64,000 nt of DNA from Flavobacteriales bacterium (GTDB lineage: Bacteria > Bacteroidota > Bacteroidia > Flavobacteriales_F > PHOS-HE28). Positions 21,223 through 29,484 of the stretch are shown here, one piece after another. Location: positions 2,790,001-2,854,000 of the forward strand of contig CP064979.1 of the NCBI GenBank assembly GCA_016699575.1, written 5' to 3'. The position numbers were made by a program, and so were the translations under genes. Each line of letters starts with the position of its first letter. Position 1 is the stretch's first letter. Under the pieces are notes generated by a model. The model searched no databases and was not told the DNA's origin. It was given only the letters and a program-made list of their open reading frames with translations.

Positions 21223-23656
21223 CCAACTGCACCTGATGGAACTGGTGGACAACTACTTGGACGGCGCCATGAGCAACCAAGACCGATCGGCTTTCGAGGA
21301 ACGCATGCGCAACAACGAGGAACTGCGCGCATTGGTGGAGGACCAGCAACGCTTGCGCCGCGCCGCGCGCCGATCGCCAGCGCGCGCCGCCGTCAAAAAG
21401 GCGTACGGTAACTACCGATGGGGCAAGTGGGCGCCGGGACTTGGTGCCAGTGCCATCGTCATCATTGCGGCCACGGCTTCGTTGTTCTTGTGGAAGTCCC
21501 AGCAGGGCAATACAGCCAGTGATGAATCGCTGATCACGAACGAAGAGCACCGGCTGCTCACTGATACAACCGGCACGCGGTTGGAGCCTCTGGTTTTCAC
21601 CATCGATCCAACCAAGGACACGACACTGGTAACACCGAGCGGCATTGTTCTCGACGTTCCGCGTGGTGCCTTCACGGATAGCGCCGGCAAGCCGCTCACA
21701 AGTCTTGTGCGTGTGACCCTGCTGGAAGCGCTCGATCCGTTGGACATCATGAAGGCAGGCCTCAGTACCATGAGCGGCGATACGTTGTTGGAGACCGGCG
21801 GTATGTTCTACTTCGATGCTCAGGCCAACGGTAGCGCGGTGAAGATCGATCCGGGGAAACCGCTCACCGCGATGGTTCCTGCGGGCGATAGGCAAGATGA
21901 TATGCATCTCTACCAAGGCGTGAAACGTGCCGATGGCGTCATCGACTGGCGCAACCCACGCCCCCTGACGAAGTCATTGATCCCGGTGGACATCACCACG
22001 CTCAACTTCTATCCGCCGGGCTACGAAGGGAAGCTCGTACAGTTGGGATTGGATGTTACGGATAAGACTTTCAAGGACAGTTTGTACTGGTCGTTCAGTC
22101 ACGGATCGGGGAACGAGCGTCCCACGATTAAGGAATCATATGCCTATCCCTTCACAGGTAAACTATGGGATTCGCTTAAGTCGATGGGACTTGACGTACG
22201 ATTTCACAGTGACAGTGTGAGGATCAATACCGCTGAAGGCCTGAATCCCGCGAAGGTGAAAGTCATCTGGACCGACCGCTTCAACAACACCAACATCGCC
22301 ACGCGGGAGTTCGAGGAGCGCATGCGAGCGATCCACCGCACGTGCAGCAGTGAGGCGTTGGAGTTGTACGTGAGCGGGTTGGGCAAAGACATGGCTGAGG
22401 TGGATGCGGCGGTTGGAAGCATGGGCTATCCTGAATTCGATCACTTCGCCGAGCGCAACGATGGCCGAGTACAGCTACCTGCCCATGCCGCAGACCGGCT
22501 TCGAACCTTCTACGAGAACCAGAGCCGGGCCGAGTCAGCGGCCATCCGGAAGACACAGGAGAAGTTCTGGCGTGAACAGCGGAAGGCGGATAGGAAGAGC
22601 GCTGCCAAGCAAGCCGACCACGCAATGGCCGAAAGCGTTCGCGAAGGCCAGTTGTTCGAGCGGGAGTTCGAGGCGAACCTCGATACGGTGTACAAGCAGC
22701 TCGGCTATCAACGCGTGCGCTTGCCCCGTGCTGCCTGGGTGGTGCCCGTGGTTGCCACAGGCTGGTGGAACGTGGACAAGGCCGTGCTGGCGGCAACGAC
22801 CAACCGAGCAAGCTTGAGCTACACGGACCACAAGACAGGTAAGACAGCAACGCTCACCTACACACCGCTCGCTGTGGAGGTCACGGATCGCGCCAGTTTT
22901 GATGAACTGTTCGTTTACCTCCTTCCCAGGCAGCTGAACAGCTATCAACGGATGAAGGAAGATGGAGGGATCTTCTCGGAGCGGCTCAACAGCATCTTCG
23001 CCTACGACCTGTTCTGCCTCGGCATGAAAGGCAAGCAGCAGTTCGCGTTCATCACCAGCATTAATGGTCATGCCGAAGTGATGGCCTCGCTTCAGCCCGT
23101 GGATGAGAAAGCCTTGCGCCAAATGCTCAAGACCAAAGGCCGGGTCGAGGACCAATTGCTGGATGAGGCGCGGTACTTGGACTGGTTGGTCGTGGACAAG
23201 CAACGGCGCCAAGCGAACATTGCGCGGGAGGAGTTGAGGAATGCACTGTTACCGGTGGTATTCCCATGTGCTGATTCTGACGCATCCAAAGAAGCACCGC
23301 GATCGACCAAGGTCACAGTCGATTCGGGCCCGGTCGTTTATTGGTCAGGATCGACATTGGACGAACGCGCCGAATTTCCCGGAGGCCTAAATGCACTGCA
23401 GCGCTTTCTAACAACGTCAGTTGTCTATCCGCCAGATGCTCGCGCACAAGGAGTGGGAGGCAGGGTGCTCGTAGGCTTTCGCATTGACCGATCCGGAAAG
23501 GTCGTGGATATCAAAATCGAGCGTAGTGTAAACGAGCAACTGGACGCGGAGGCAATGCGTGTTGTAGGGCTCATGCCAAAGTGGAAGCCGGCTGCTGTCA
23601 ACGGACAACCGGTTGACATCGCAATGAGTTTGCCGATCGTGTTCGAAGCTCTATGA
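21215..23656 (+). CDS. Giant anti-sigma/TonB fusion protein
   Basis: An 813-residue protein that begins like the anti-sigma at 17798 ('MRDQLHLMELVDNYLDGAMSNQDRSAFEERM'), with a membrane helix at ~80-100 ('GASAIVIIAATASLFLWK'). A very large periplasmic part follows. It includes a ZU5-like segment (residues ~135-220, 'TPSGIVLDVPRGAFTDSAGKPLTSLVRV' and 'LETGGMFYFDA'), a charged coiled coil (~435-490), and a TonB C-terminal domain at the end (~720-813, 'FPGGLNALQRFLTTSVVYPPDARAQGVGGRVLVGFRIDRSGKVVDIKI'). Domain names for the middle are pattern matches only. The paralogue is less than half the length, so the middle was gained or lost after duplication. It may bind an extracellular or periplasmic ligand and pass the signal to the sigma factor. 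Confidence 0.85.
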   Translation: MRDQLHLMELVDNYLDGAMSNQDRSAFEERMRNNEELRALVEDQQRLRRAARRSPARAAVKKAYGNYRWGKWAPGLGASAIVIIAATASLFLWKSQQGNTASDESLITNEEHRLLTDTTGTRLEPLVFTIDPTKDTTLVTPSGIVLDVPRGAFTDSAGKPLTSLVRVTLLEALDPLDIMKAGLSTMSGDTLLETGGMFYFDAQANGSAVKIDPGKPLTAMVPAGDRQDDMHLYQGVKRADGVIDWRNPRPLTKSLIPVDITTLNFYPPGYEGKLVQLGLDVTDKTFKDSLYWSFSHGSGNERPTIKESYAYPFTGKLWDSLKSMGLDVRFHSDSVRINTAEGLNPAKVKVIWTDRFNNTNIATREFEERMRAIHRTCSSEALELYVSGLGKDMAEVDAAVGSMGYPEFDHFAERNDGRVQLPAHAADRLRTFYENQSRAESAAIRKTQEKFWREQRKADRKSAAKQADHAMAESVREGQLFEREFEANLDTVYKQLGYQRVRLPRAAWVVPVVATGWWNVDKAVLAATTNRASLSYTDHKTGKTATLTYTPLAVEVTDRASFDELFVYLLPRQLNSYQRMKEDGGIFSERLNSIFAYDLFCLGMKGKQQFAFITSINGHAEVMASLQPVDEKALRQMLKTKGRVEDQLLDEARYLDWLVVDKQRRQANIAREELRNALLPVVFPCADSDASKEAPRSTKVTVDSGPVVYWSGSTLDERAEFPGGLNALQRFLTTSVVYPPDARAQGVGGRVLVGFRIDRSGKVVDIKIERSVNEQLDAEAMRVVGLMPKWKPAAVNGQPVDIAMSLPIVFEAL

Positions 23657-23659
23657 CGA

Positions 23660-24694
23660 TCACCCGATCGTCCACGTGTGCTCACCCTTGAGCAACGCGT
23701 CCAGATCCCCAGCCCCCTTGCGCTCCTTCGCCTGCGCGACTTGCGCCGTGAGTTTGGCTTCGTGCGTGGGGCGTTCGTTCACGTAGAACACGCCGAACGG
23801 GCGCGGCATGGCGCCTTCCAAACGTGGGTCGTCGAAGAGGCGCACAAGGATGCTCGCCTTGTACGGGTCGCGTTCGTCGTGGATCCATAGCTCGTCGAGG
23901 CTGGTGCCGCCGGCGTAGGTGTCCACGATAACGGGTGTCATGCCGTTCAGTTTGATGCCGCGCGTGCCGTTGGCGAAGACCAGTGGTTTGCCATGCTCCA
24001 CGAAGATGGTGTGCAGCGGTTTCGTAGCCTTCTCCGTGAAGGTCTCGAAGGCGCCATCGTTGAAGACGTTGCAGTTCTGGTAGATCTCCACGAGCGAAGT
24101 GCCGCGGTGCGCATCTGCACGGGCGAGGATCTCGCGCATATGCTTGGGGTCGCGGTCCATGCTGCGGGCGATGAAGGTGCCATCGGCGCCCTTCACCAAC
24201 GCGAGCGGGTTGAACGGATGGTCCGTGCTGCCCATGGGCGTGCTGCGCGTCACGGCTCCTTCCGGACTGGTCGGGGAATACTGGCCCTTGGTAAGCCCGT
24301 AGATCTCGTTGTTGAAGAGCAGCACGTTCACGTCCACGTTGCGGCGCAGCAAGTGGATGATGTGGTTGCCACCAATGCTCAGCGCGTCGCCATCGCCGGT
24401 GATCATCCATACGCTCAGGTCGGGACGCACACTGCGCAAGCCGCTCACCAGCGCGGGAGCACGACCGTGGATACTGTGCAGGCCGTAGGTGTCCATGTAG
24501 TAAGGGAAGCGCGAGCTGCACCCGATGCCACTGATGAACACCACCTCTTCCTTCTTCTTGCCGCTCTGCTCCAACAGCGTTTGCACCTGTTTCAGGATGC
24601 TGTAGTCGCCGCAGCCCGGGCACCAGCGCACTTCCTGGTCGCTGCTGAAATCAATTTTCAGCGGAGCTGTTGTTGTCCCGTTCGTCGTGCTCAT
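23660..24694 (-). CDS. korB: 2-oxoacid:ferredoxin oxidoreductase, beta subunit
   Basis: A 344-residue beta subunit that binds thiamine pyrophosphate. Visible features are 'VRWCPGCGDYSIL' (residues ~22-34, Cys pair of the TPP-side cluster region), 'GIGCSSRFPYYMDTYGLHSIHGRAPALVSGL' (~54-84), and the TPP motif 'ITGDGDALSIGGNHIIHLLRRNVDVNVLLFNNEIYGLTKGQYSPTS' (~96-141). With KorA it oxidises 2-oxoglutarate (or another 2-oxoacid) to the acyl-CoA and CO2, reducing ferredoxin. The ATG overlaps the korA stop by four bases (ATGA). The substrate is inferred from the two-subunit layout, which is typical of 2-oxoglutarate enzymes in Bacteroidota. A distinct acid substrate cannot be excluded. Confidence 0.93.
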   Translation of the reverse strand: MSTTNGTTTAPLKIDFSSDQEVRWCPGCGDYSILKQVQTLLEQSGKKKEEVVFISGIGCSSRFPYYMDTYGLHSIHGRAPALVSGLRSVRPDLSVWMITGDGDALSIGGNHIIHLLRRNVDVNVLLFNNEIYGLTKGQYSPTSPEGAVTRSTPMGSTDHPFNPLALVKGADGTFIARSMDRDPKHMREILARADAHRGTSLVEIYQNCNVFNDGAFETFTEKATKPLHTIFVEHGKPLVFANGTRGIKLNGMTPVIVDTYAGGTSLDELWIHDERDPYKASILVRLFDDPRLEGAMPRPFGVFYVNERPTHEAKLTAQVAQAKERKGAGDLDALLKGEHTWTIG

Positions 24695-26562
24695 GGCTTC
24701 ATGAGGTTTAGAACGCCCGCACGTATCTCCTCGCTCGTGAACGGCATGCCTTGGATCTTGTTCAGGCCTTGTGCGTCAACGAGGAACTCGCCCCGGAGCA
24801 TCTGCCGCAGTTGGCCGCTGTTCATCTCCGGCACGAGCACCTTCTTGTACTTCTTCAGCAACGGTCCCAAGCCCTTGTTGAAGGGGAACATGTGGCGGAT
24901 GTGCACATGCGCAACGCTGTGGCCTTCCTGCTGCAATTGCAGCGCAGCCGTGCGGATCGCACCATACGTGCTGCCCCAACCCACGATCAACAACTCACCT
25001 TCCGCAGGCCCACTGTCCAGCCTTATCGGCTTGTAGCGGTCGGCAATGCGCGCGACTTTCTCCGCACGCAGCCGTACCATCTTCTCGTGGTTGGCAGGGT
25101 CGTAACTGATGTTGCCGGTCTTGTCCTGCTTCTCGATGCCACCGATGCGGTGCTGCAATCCGGCCTGACCTGGCAGCGCCCAGGGGCGAACACCGCGTTC
25201 GTCACGCAGGTAGGGGAGGAACCCTTCTGAAGAACTTTCCTCGCGTGCGGGAATGAACGGAGGCTTGATCTCCGGCAGGCTCTTCGCCTCCGGGAAACGC
25301 CACGGCTCCGACCCGTTGGCGATGTAGCCATCGGTGAGCAGGATCACGGGCGTCATGTGCTCCAGCGCGATCTGTACGGCTTCGAACGCCATGTCGAAAC
25401 AATCGATCGGTGTGCTGGCCGCGAGGACGGGGATCGGCGCTTCGCCGTTGCGGCCGTGTACGGCCTGCCACAGGTCGGCCTGTTCGGTCTTCGTGGGAAG
25501 CCCCGTGCTGGGACCACCGCGCTGCACGTTCACGATCACCAGCGGGATCTCCAGCATGAAGGCCAAGCCCATCGCTTCGGTCTTCAGGGCGATGCCCGGG
25601 CCGCTGCTGGCCGTGATGCCGAGTGCACCACCGTAGCTCGCTCCGATGGCACTGCTGATGGCCGCGATCTCGTCCTCCGCCTGGAAGGTGATCACACCGA
25701 AGTTCTTGTGACGGCTGAGCTCGTGCAGGATATCGCTCGCCGGGGTGATCGGATAGCTGCCGTAGAAAATGTCCAACTTGGCCTTCTGCGCCGCGGCGAT
25801 GAGCCCGAGCGCGGTGCCTTGGTTGCCGGTGATGCTGCGGTACGTGCCCTTCGGCATCGGTGCAGGCTTCACTTCGAAACGAGTGGTGAAGGTCTCGCTG
25901 GTCTCGCCGTAGTTGTAGCCGGCGATGAGCGCCTTCATGTTCGCATCGAGCACCTCGGGCTTCTTGCTGAACTTCTTCTGCAGGAAACCTACCGTGAGCG
26001 CGTTGTCACGGCTGTACATCCAGTTGATGAAGCCGAGCACGAACATGTTCTTGCAGCGGTCCTTCTCCTTCATGCCGAGGGTAGTGCCCTCGAGCGCGGT
26101 GCGTGTCAGCTTGGTCACGTCAACGCTGTGCAGCGTGTAGCCGGCGAGCGATCCGTCGGTGAGCGGGTCCTGTTCTTCAACGATGCCGGCAAGTCGCAGG
26201 TTCTTCTTGTCGAAGCCGTCGGTGTTGGCGATGATGGTGCCGCCCTTTTTCAGCTTGCTGAGGTTGGCCTTCAGCGCTGCGGCGTTCATCACCACCAGCA
26301 CGTCGCACTGGTCGCCGGGCGTGAAGATCTCCACGCTGCCGAAGTGCAGCTGATAGCCGCTGACACCGGCGAGCGTGCCCTGTGGTGCACGTATCTCCGC
26401 CGGGAAATTCGGGAAGGTGCTGACGTCGTTGCCGAACAGCGCGTTGGTGTCGGTGAACTGGCTGCCGGTGAGCTGTATGCCGTCGCCGCTGTCGCCGGCG
26501 AAGAGGATCACCACCTGTTGGCGGGCCTCAACGGGCTTGGGCTTGGAAAGGGTCGTGGACAT
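24691..26562 (-). CDS. korA: 2-oxoacid:ferredoxin oxidoreductase, gamma-alpha fusion subunit
   Basis: A 623-residue subunit with the gamma domain fused ahead of the alpha domain. The gamma part carries 'ILFAGDSGDGIQLTGSQF' near residue 20 and 'GPQ/RAPQGTLAGVSGYQL'-type sequence. The alpha part begins near residue 215 with 'ITGNQGTALGLIAAAQKAKLDIFYGSYPITPASDILHEL' and includes 'EDEIAAISSAIGASYGGALGITASSGPGIALKTEAMG'. The start at 26562 is preceded by TACCTTCG 12 nt upstream; an upstream extension to 26595 adds only 11 residues and lacks that context. It forms an operon with korB. No ferredoxin-type cluster domain is fused. Confidence 0.94.
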   Translation of the reverse strand: MSTTLSKPKPVEARQQVVILFAGDSGDGIQLTGSQFTDTNALFGNDVSTFPNFPAEIRAPQGTLAGVSGYQLHFGSVEIFTPGDQCDVLVVMNAAALKANLSKLKKGGTIIANTDGFDKKNLRLAGIVEEQDPLTDGSLAGYTLHSVDVTKLTRTALEGTTLGMKEKDRCKNMFVLGFINWMYSRDNALTVGFLQKKFSKKPEVLDANMKALIAGYNYGETSETFTTRFEVKPAPMPKGTYRSITGNQGTALGLIAAAQKAKLDIFYGSYPITPASDILHELSRHKNFGVITFQAEDEIAAISSAIGASYGGALGITASSGPGIALKTEAMGLAFMLEIPLVIVNVQRGGPSTGLPTKTEQADLWQAVHGRNGEAPIPVLAASTPIDCFDMAFEAVQIALEHMTPVILLTDGYIANGSEPWRFPEAKSLPEIKPPFIPAREESSSEGFLPYLRDERGVRPWALPGQAGLQHRIGGIEKQDKTGNISYDPANHEKMVRLRAEKVARIADRYKPIRLDSGPAEGELLIVGWGSTYGAIRTAALQLQQEGHSVAHVHIRHMFPFNKGLGPLLKKYKKVLVPEMNSGQLRQMLRGEFLVDAQGLNKIQGMPFTSEEIRAGVLNLMKP

Positions 26563-26574
26563 TGAAAGTTGGCG

Positions 26575-26582
26575 CGAAGGTA
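26575..26582 (-). promoter_or_regulatory. -7 promoter-like element TACCTTCG for korAB
   Basis: TACCTTCG on the minus strand ends 12 nt before the korA ATG at 26562. Confidence 0.6.
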
Positions 26583-26619
26583 GAGGGCTGCCCAACGAGC
26601 GGGAGAGTCCGCGAGGCGA

Positions 26620-27078
26620 TCATTGCTCACCAGCTTCCTTGAGCAATGCCCGCTCGATATCATGTGAAGTGCGGAACCCGGCAGACCGGAGGTTCTCCAG
26701 CCAGGGTCTGATGGATCCGATGTGCCCTTGGAGCTTGGCTTTCACGATCACACCTAAAGTGCCGGTGACCGACAAACCGAGCGCCATCGCGACCAGACGC
26801 CCTTTACGGTCGTCAATGATGATAATGCACTGTGGGGTTTCCAGTGCGAGTGCTATGGCACTGGCTTCGCCTTTGTCCACTTGCAGGGAAAGCGCACGCA
26901 TACGGAGTTCATCGTCCGGGTCGGCAATGGTCACCCAGTCCGGTAGAGATCGGCCGAACTCGGCGGCCACCACTGATGTGGTCGTTACGGAACCATAAAC
27001 TTGCTGGAGAAGGCCAAGGCCATCTATCCGGCTCAAGGCAATGAAGCAACTGGTATCGGCGATGACGATATCAGGCAT
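26620..27078 (-). CDS. DUF3368-type PIN-like toxin
   Basis: A 152-residue protein with a PIN-like fold: 'IVIADTSCFIAL' at the N-terminus (first acidic residue, near 8), 'DKGEASAIALAL' (~70-81, conserved Glu), and 'IIIDDRKGRLVA' (~90-101, acidic pair). These acidic residues are those expected for a metal-dependent ribonuclease of the PIN superfamily. The family name DUF3368 is assigned from the match to this pattern plus the adjacent UPF0175 antitoxin, a known pairing. The antitoxin gene overlaps by 8 nt upstream. Whether it is an active toxin is not shown. Its GC content does not differ from the neighbours, so recent transfer is not evident. Confidence 0.85.
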   Translation of the reverse strand: MPDIVIADTSCFIALSRIDGLGLLQQVYGSVTTTSVVAAEFGRSLPDWVTIADPDDELRMRALSLQVDKGEASAIALALETPQCIIIIDDRKGRLVAMALGLSVTGTLGVIVKAKLQGHIGSIRPWLENLRSAGFRTSHDIERALLKEAGEQ

Positions 27079-27298
27079 TCTTTACATCACGCTGGATCTC
27101 GGATGCCGGATAATTGAAGAATGCGACGCCGTACTTGCCCAGCAACTCGGAAAAGGTCGGTTTGGTCAAACCGACCAGGTCAGCGGCTTGGCCAAGTGAG
27201 AGCTTGCCACTTTCGTAGAGCTTAGCCGCCAGGAACAGGATGACCTCCCTTTCATCGAGGTCAACAGTGTCCGGCATCCGTAAGGTGAGCGTACGCAT
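27071..27298 (-). CDS. UPF0175 family antitoxin
   Basis: A 75-residue DNA-binding antitoxin. 'IILFLAAKLYESGKLSLGQAADLVGLTKPTFSELLGKYGV' (residues ~22-60) is the UPF0175 helix-turn-helix and core, with the typical 'FNYPASE' near the C-terminus. It probably represses its own promoter and neutralises the DUF3368 toxin encoded with an 8-nt overlap. The ATG at 27298 lies 4 nt after a TATCTTCG element, giving an almost leaderless mRNA. The promoter sits against the end of the convergent/adjacent nfu-like gene. Confidence 0.9.
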   Translation of the reverse strand: MRTLTLRMPDTVDLDEREVILFLAAKLYESGKLSLGQAADLVGLTKPTFSELLGKYGVAFFNYPASEIQRDVKNA

Positions 27299-27302
27299 GG
27301 AA

Positions 27303-27310
27303 CGAAGATA
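27303..27310 (-). promoter_or_regulatory. -7 promoter-like element TATCTTCG for the TA module
   Basis: TATCTTCG on the minus strand ends 4 nt before the antitoxin ATG at 27298. It lies within 10 bp of the stop codon of the nfu-like gene upstream. Confidence 0.55.
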
Positions 27311-27319
27311 GAGCTAAGC

Positions 27320-27610
27320 TCAGGCTAGCGCCTCCGCACCGCCCTGCTTCACCGGCAAGTTCACCGCCTCAACGCTCCTGACCTCCGGCGCCACGCGCTT
27401 GATGGCTTCCTCTACACCGGCCTTCATGGTCATGGGGCTCATGGCGCAGCCGCTGCAGGCCCCGTGCAGCTTCACGCGGGCAACACCTTCGGCGGTGATC
27501 TCTTCCAATGAGATATCGCCCCCGTCAGCCTCGAGGAAGGGGCGCAGGTCGTCCAGTGCTTTCTGTGCACGCACCGACACCGAATCCCGCTGCTCCCTGG
27601 TAAGCCTCAT
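27320..27610 (-). CDS. NifU-like iron-sulfur scaffold/carrier domain protein
   Basis: A 96-residue stand-alone NifU C-terminal-type domain. The motif 'LHGACSGCAMSPMTMKAGVEEAIKRVAPEVRSVEAVNLP' carries the cluster-binding CxxC near residue 55. The start at 27610 overlaps the mrp stop by four bases (ATGA), so it is coupled to mrp, a P-loop protein of the same iron-sulfur pathway. It is shorter than the two-domain Nfu at 6272, and the two probably act at different steps or on different targets. Confidence 0.93.
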   Translation of the reverse strand: MRLTREQRDSVSVRAQKALDDLRPFLEADGGDISLEEITAEGVARVKLHGACSGCAMSPMTMKAGVEEAIKRVAPEVRSVEAVNLPVKQGGAEALA

Positions 27611-28710
27611 GATGTGGCCGAAACTACGGGCTTGGCCTGTGCGCCGGTCGGCTGGGCCGTGTTGCGCACGGTGCTGGCCACCGCATCGATCAACGCGGTG
27701 AACGCTTCGGCGGCGGGAGTCGCGCCTTGCAGCACGGCCGGACGGCCCACGTCGGCGGCTTCGCGGATGCTCTGCACCAGCGGCACCTCGGCGATGAAAG
27801 GCACCTTCAACTCGTCGGCGAGTGCGCGCGCACCGCCTTGCCCGAAGATGAAGTACTTGTTGTTCGGCAACTCTGCTGGAGTGAACCACGCCATGTTCTC
27901 CACGATGCCGAGCACAGGTACGTTCACACTGGGCAGTTGGAAGAAGCCCACGCCCTTGCGCGCATCGGCCACGGCCACGGGTTGCGGCGTGCTGACGATG
28001 ATGGCACCGGTGAGCGGGATGGCCTGCACCAAGGACAGGTGGATATCACCCGTGCCGGGCGGCAGGTCCACGAGCATCACGTCCAGTTCGCCCCAGTCGG
28101 CGTCCTTGAACAGTTGCTCCAACGCCTTGCTGGCCATGGGGCCCCGCCATGCGATGGCTTGCGCGGGATCGGCGAAGAAGCCGATGCTGAGCAGTTTCAC
28201 GCCGTAGCTCTCCACGGGCACGATCCAGTTCTTTTCACCTTCCTTCTTCACGCTCGGCTTCTCGTGCAGCACATCGAACATCAGCGGCATGCTGGGACCG
28301 TAGATGTCGGCATCCACCAGGCCCACCTTCAAGCCCTGTTGCGCAAGGCCAGCGGCCAGATTGGCCGTAATGGTGCTCTTGCCCACGCCGCCTTTTCCGC
28401 TTGCGATGGCGATGATGTGCTTCACCTTGGGCAGCACCTTGCGCACCCCGGCGCGCTCGCCGCTCAGCGGGTTCACGGTCACCACCACGTTCACATCGTT
28501 CCCGAGTTCCTTCTTCAGCTGGAAGGTGACGGCCTCCTCCATGCGCTTGCGGCTGTGCATGGCCGGGTTGCTCACCTCAACTGTAACGTGGACGGTGTTC
28601 TCATCGACCACGACCTCGCGGACCAGGTCCAGCTCCAGGATGTCTTTCTTGAGATCGGGCTCAATGATGCGCGCGAGGGCGGTCTGTATGGCTGCTTCGG
28701 TGATGGGCAT
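27607..28710 (-). CDS. mrp: Mrp/ApbC/Nbp35-type iron-sulfur P-loop ATPase
   Basis: A 367-residue P-loop NTPase that carries Fe-S clusters. The N-terminal DUF59-like domain (residues ~1-85, 'ALARIIEPDLKKDILELDLVREVV') is followed by the deviant Walker A 'IASGKGGVGKSTITANLAAGLAQQG' (~103-127), 'VDADIYGPSMPLM' (~134-146) and 'MLVDLPPGTGDIHLSL' (~210-225). The C-terminal CxxC found in many Mrp proteins to bind a cluster is missing; the corresponding place reads 'MAWFTPAELPNNKYFIFGQGG', a variant I believe is usual in Bacteroidota. It is followed by the small nfu-like gene (4-nt overlap). TAATTTCG at 28727-28734 is a likely promoter. Confidence 0.94.
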   Translation of the reverse strand: MPITEAAIQTALARIIEPDLKKDILELDLVREVVVDENTVHVTVEVSNPAMHSRKRMEEAVTFQLKKELGNDVNVVVTVNPLSGERAGVRKVLPKVKHIIAIASGKGGVGKSTITANLAAGLAQQGLKVGLVDADIYGPSMPLMFDVLHEKPSVKKEGEKNWIVPVESYGVKLLSIGFFADPAQAIAWRGPMASKALEQLFKDADWGELDVMLVDLPPGTGDIHLSLVQAIPLTGAIIVSTPQPVAVADARKGVGFFQLPSVNVPVLGIVENMAWFTPAELPNNKYFIFGQGGARALADELKVPFIAEVPLVQSIREAADVGRPAVLQGATPAAEAFTALIDAVASTVRNTAQPTGAQAKPVVSATS

Positions 28711-28726
28711 GGTTCGGAAAGGAGTG

Positions 28727-28734
28727 CGAAATTA
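28727..28734 (-). promoter_or_regulatory. -7 promoter-like element TAATTTCG for mrp
   Basis: TAATTTCG on the minus strand ends 16 nt before the mrp ATG at 28710. It lies only 5 nt from the divergent gene start at 28740. Confidence 0.5.
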
Positions 28735-28739
28735 GGCGC

Positions 28740-29387
28740 ATGGCTCTTGGACTCAGGTTGTGGAGGCCGCGTCTTCTTCCTTTGATATTCGGTTCCGTGG
28801 TCTTCGCTGCACGAAGTGAGGCTCAATCCACGATGCCATGTGTAGCAGTTGATAGCTCAGCGTATGCCACGACGCGTTTTGCTGACTCGTCGGTGTGGTT
28901 TCGCAACGAGCATCGTGCTTTCGTGGAGGTCTACGGCTACTATGCTCTCACAGAGTCTGATTATCGGACAAGGAGCAAGACCCGCCCCCAGGGCTGCTTC
29001 CGTCGTGTGCCGTTGTACGATGGGTGCGAGCTACTTCAAAGCGAGGTTGACTGGCCGTTGCGCGCGAAACTCACTTTGAGTGAGGCGGATAGCCTTGTGC
29101 ATCTTCTGAACGACACAAGCTCCTACTGGCCAGATGGTGAAAGTGCATGCATGTTTCTTCCAAGGCATCATTTCGTTTTTCACAATGGCGCAGGCGAGAT
29201 CGTCGGCCACATTGCCTTGTGCTTTCAGTGCTTTGAGCTCGGCGCATCTCCGCGGTTGGCCATTGATGTTCCCGGCGCATTGCGGAAACCGGCGTTGCGA
29301 TGGTTGGAGTCGCTATGCGAACGGCATGGTCTCTTTCCCCCGAATGTCCGCGATGCTTCATGGCTGTACTTCGATTACATGCGTTAA
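28740..29387 (+). CDS. Secreted protein of unknown function
   Basis: A 215-residue protein with a likely signal peptide (residues ~1-27, 'MALGLRLWRPRLLPLIFGSVVFAARSEAQ'). The mature part contains no family I recognise. It has an internal Cys-rich patch ('CMFLPRHHFVFHN', 'ALCFQCFELGASPRLAIDVPG') and a conserved-looking 'VHLLNDTSSYWPDGESACMFLP'. It is divergent from mrp with 29 nt between starts. No TAnnTTTG element is seen before it. Its GC is a little lower than its neighbours. The stop codon overlaps the end of a tiny minus-strand frame at 29384. Confidence 0.7.
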   Translation: MALGLRLWRPRLLPLIFGSVVFAARSEAQSTMPCVAVDSSAYATTRFADSSVWFRNEHRAFVEVYGYYALTESDYRTRSKTRPQGCFRRVPLYDGCELLQSEVDWPLRAKLTLSEADSLVHLLNDTSSYWPDGESACMFLPRHHFVFHNGAGEIVGHIALCFQCFELGASPRLAIDVPGALRKPALRWLESLCERHGLFPPNVRDASWLYFDYMR

Positions 29388-29455
29388 GACAGCTCGGGAC
29401 GGCGTGACCGCTTCACTTTCTCAATGACCTTGGTGCGAAGCTCGGATGTGCTCAT
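29384..29455 (-). pseudogene. Antitoxin N-terminal remnant or 23-residue microprotein
   Basis: A 23-residue frame, MSTSELRTKVIEKVKRSRRP and so on, starts at 29455 and stops at 29384. It resembles the first residues of small Bacteroidota addiction antitoxins ('M-S/T-T-x-E-L-R...'). A canonical TACATTTG promoter element (29470-29477) ends 14 nt before its ATG. The rest of an antitoxin and any toxin are absent, because the frame runs into the convergent gene. It is best read as the remnant of a deleted toxin-antitoxin module. A functional microprotein is less likely. Confidence 0.4.
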
Positions 29456-29469
29456 GTGAAGAGGTTGAA

Positions 29470-29477
29470 CAAATGTA
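29470..29477 (-). promoter_or_regulatory. -7 promoter element TACATTTG (canonical)
   Basis: Exact TAnnTTTG match on the minus strand. It lies downstream of the alkyltransferase-like gene (stop at 29485) and upstream of only the 23-residue frame, so it appears to drive a remnant or a short transcript. Confidence 0.5.
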
Positions 29478-29484
29478 GTGGCGC

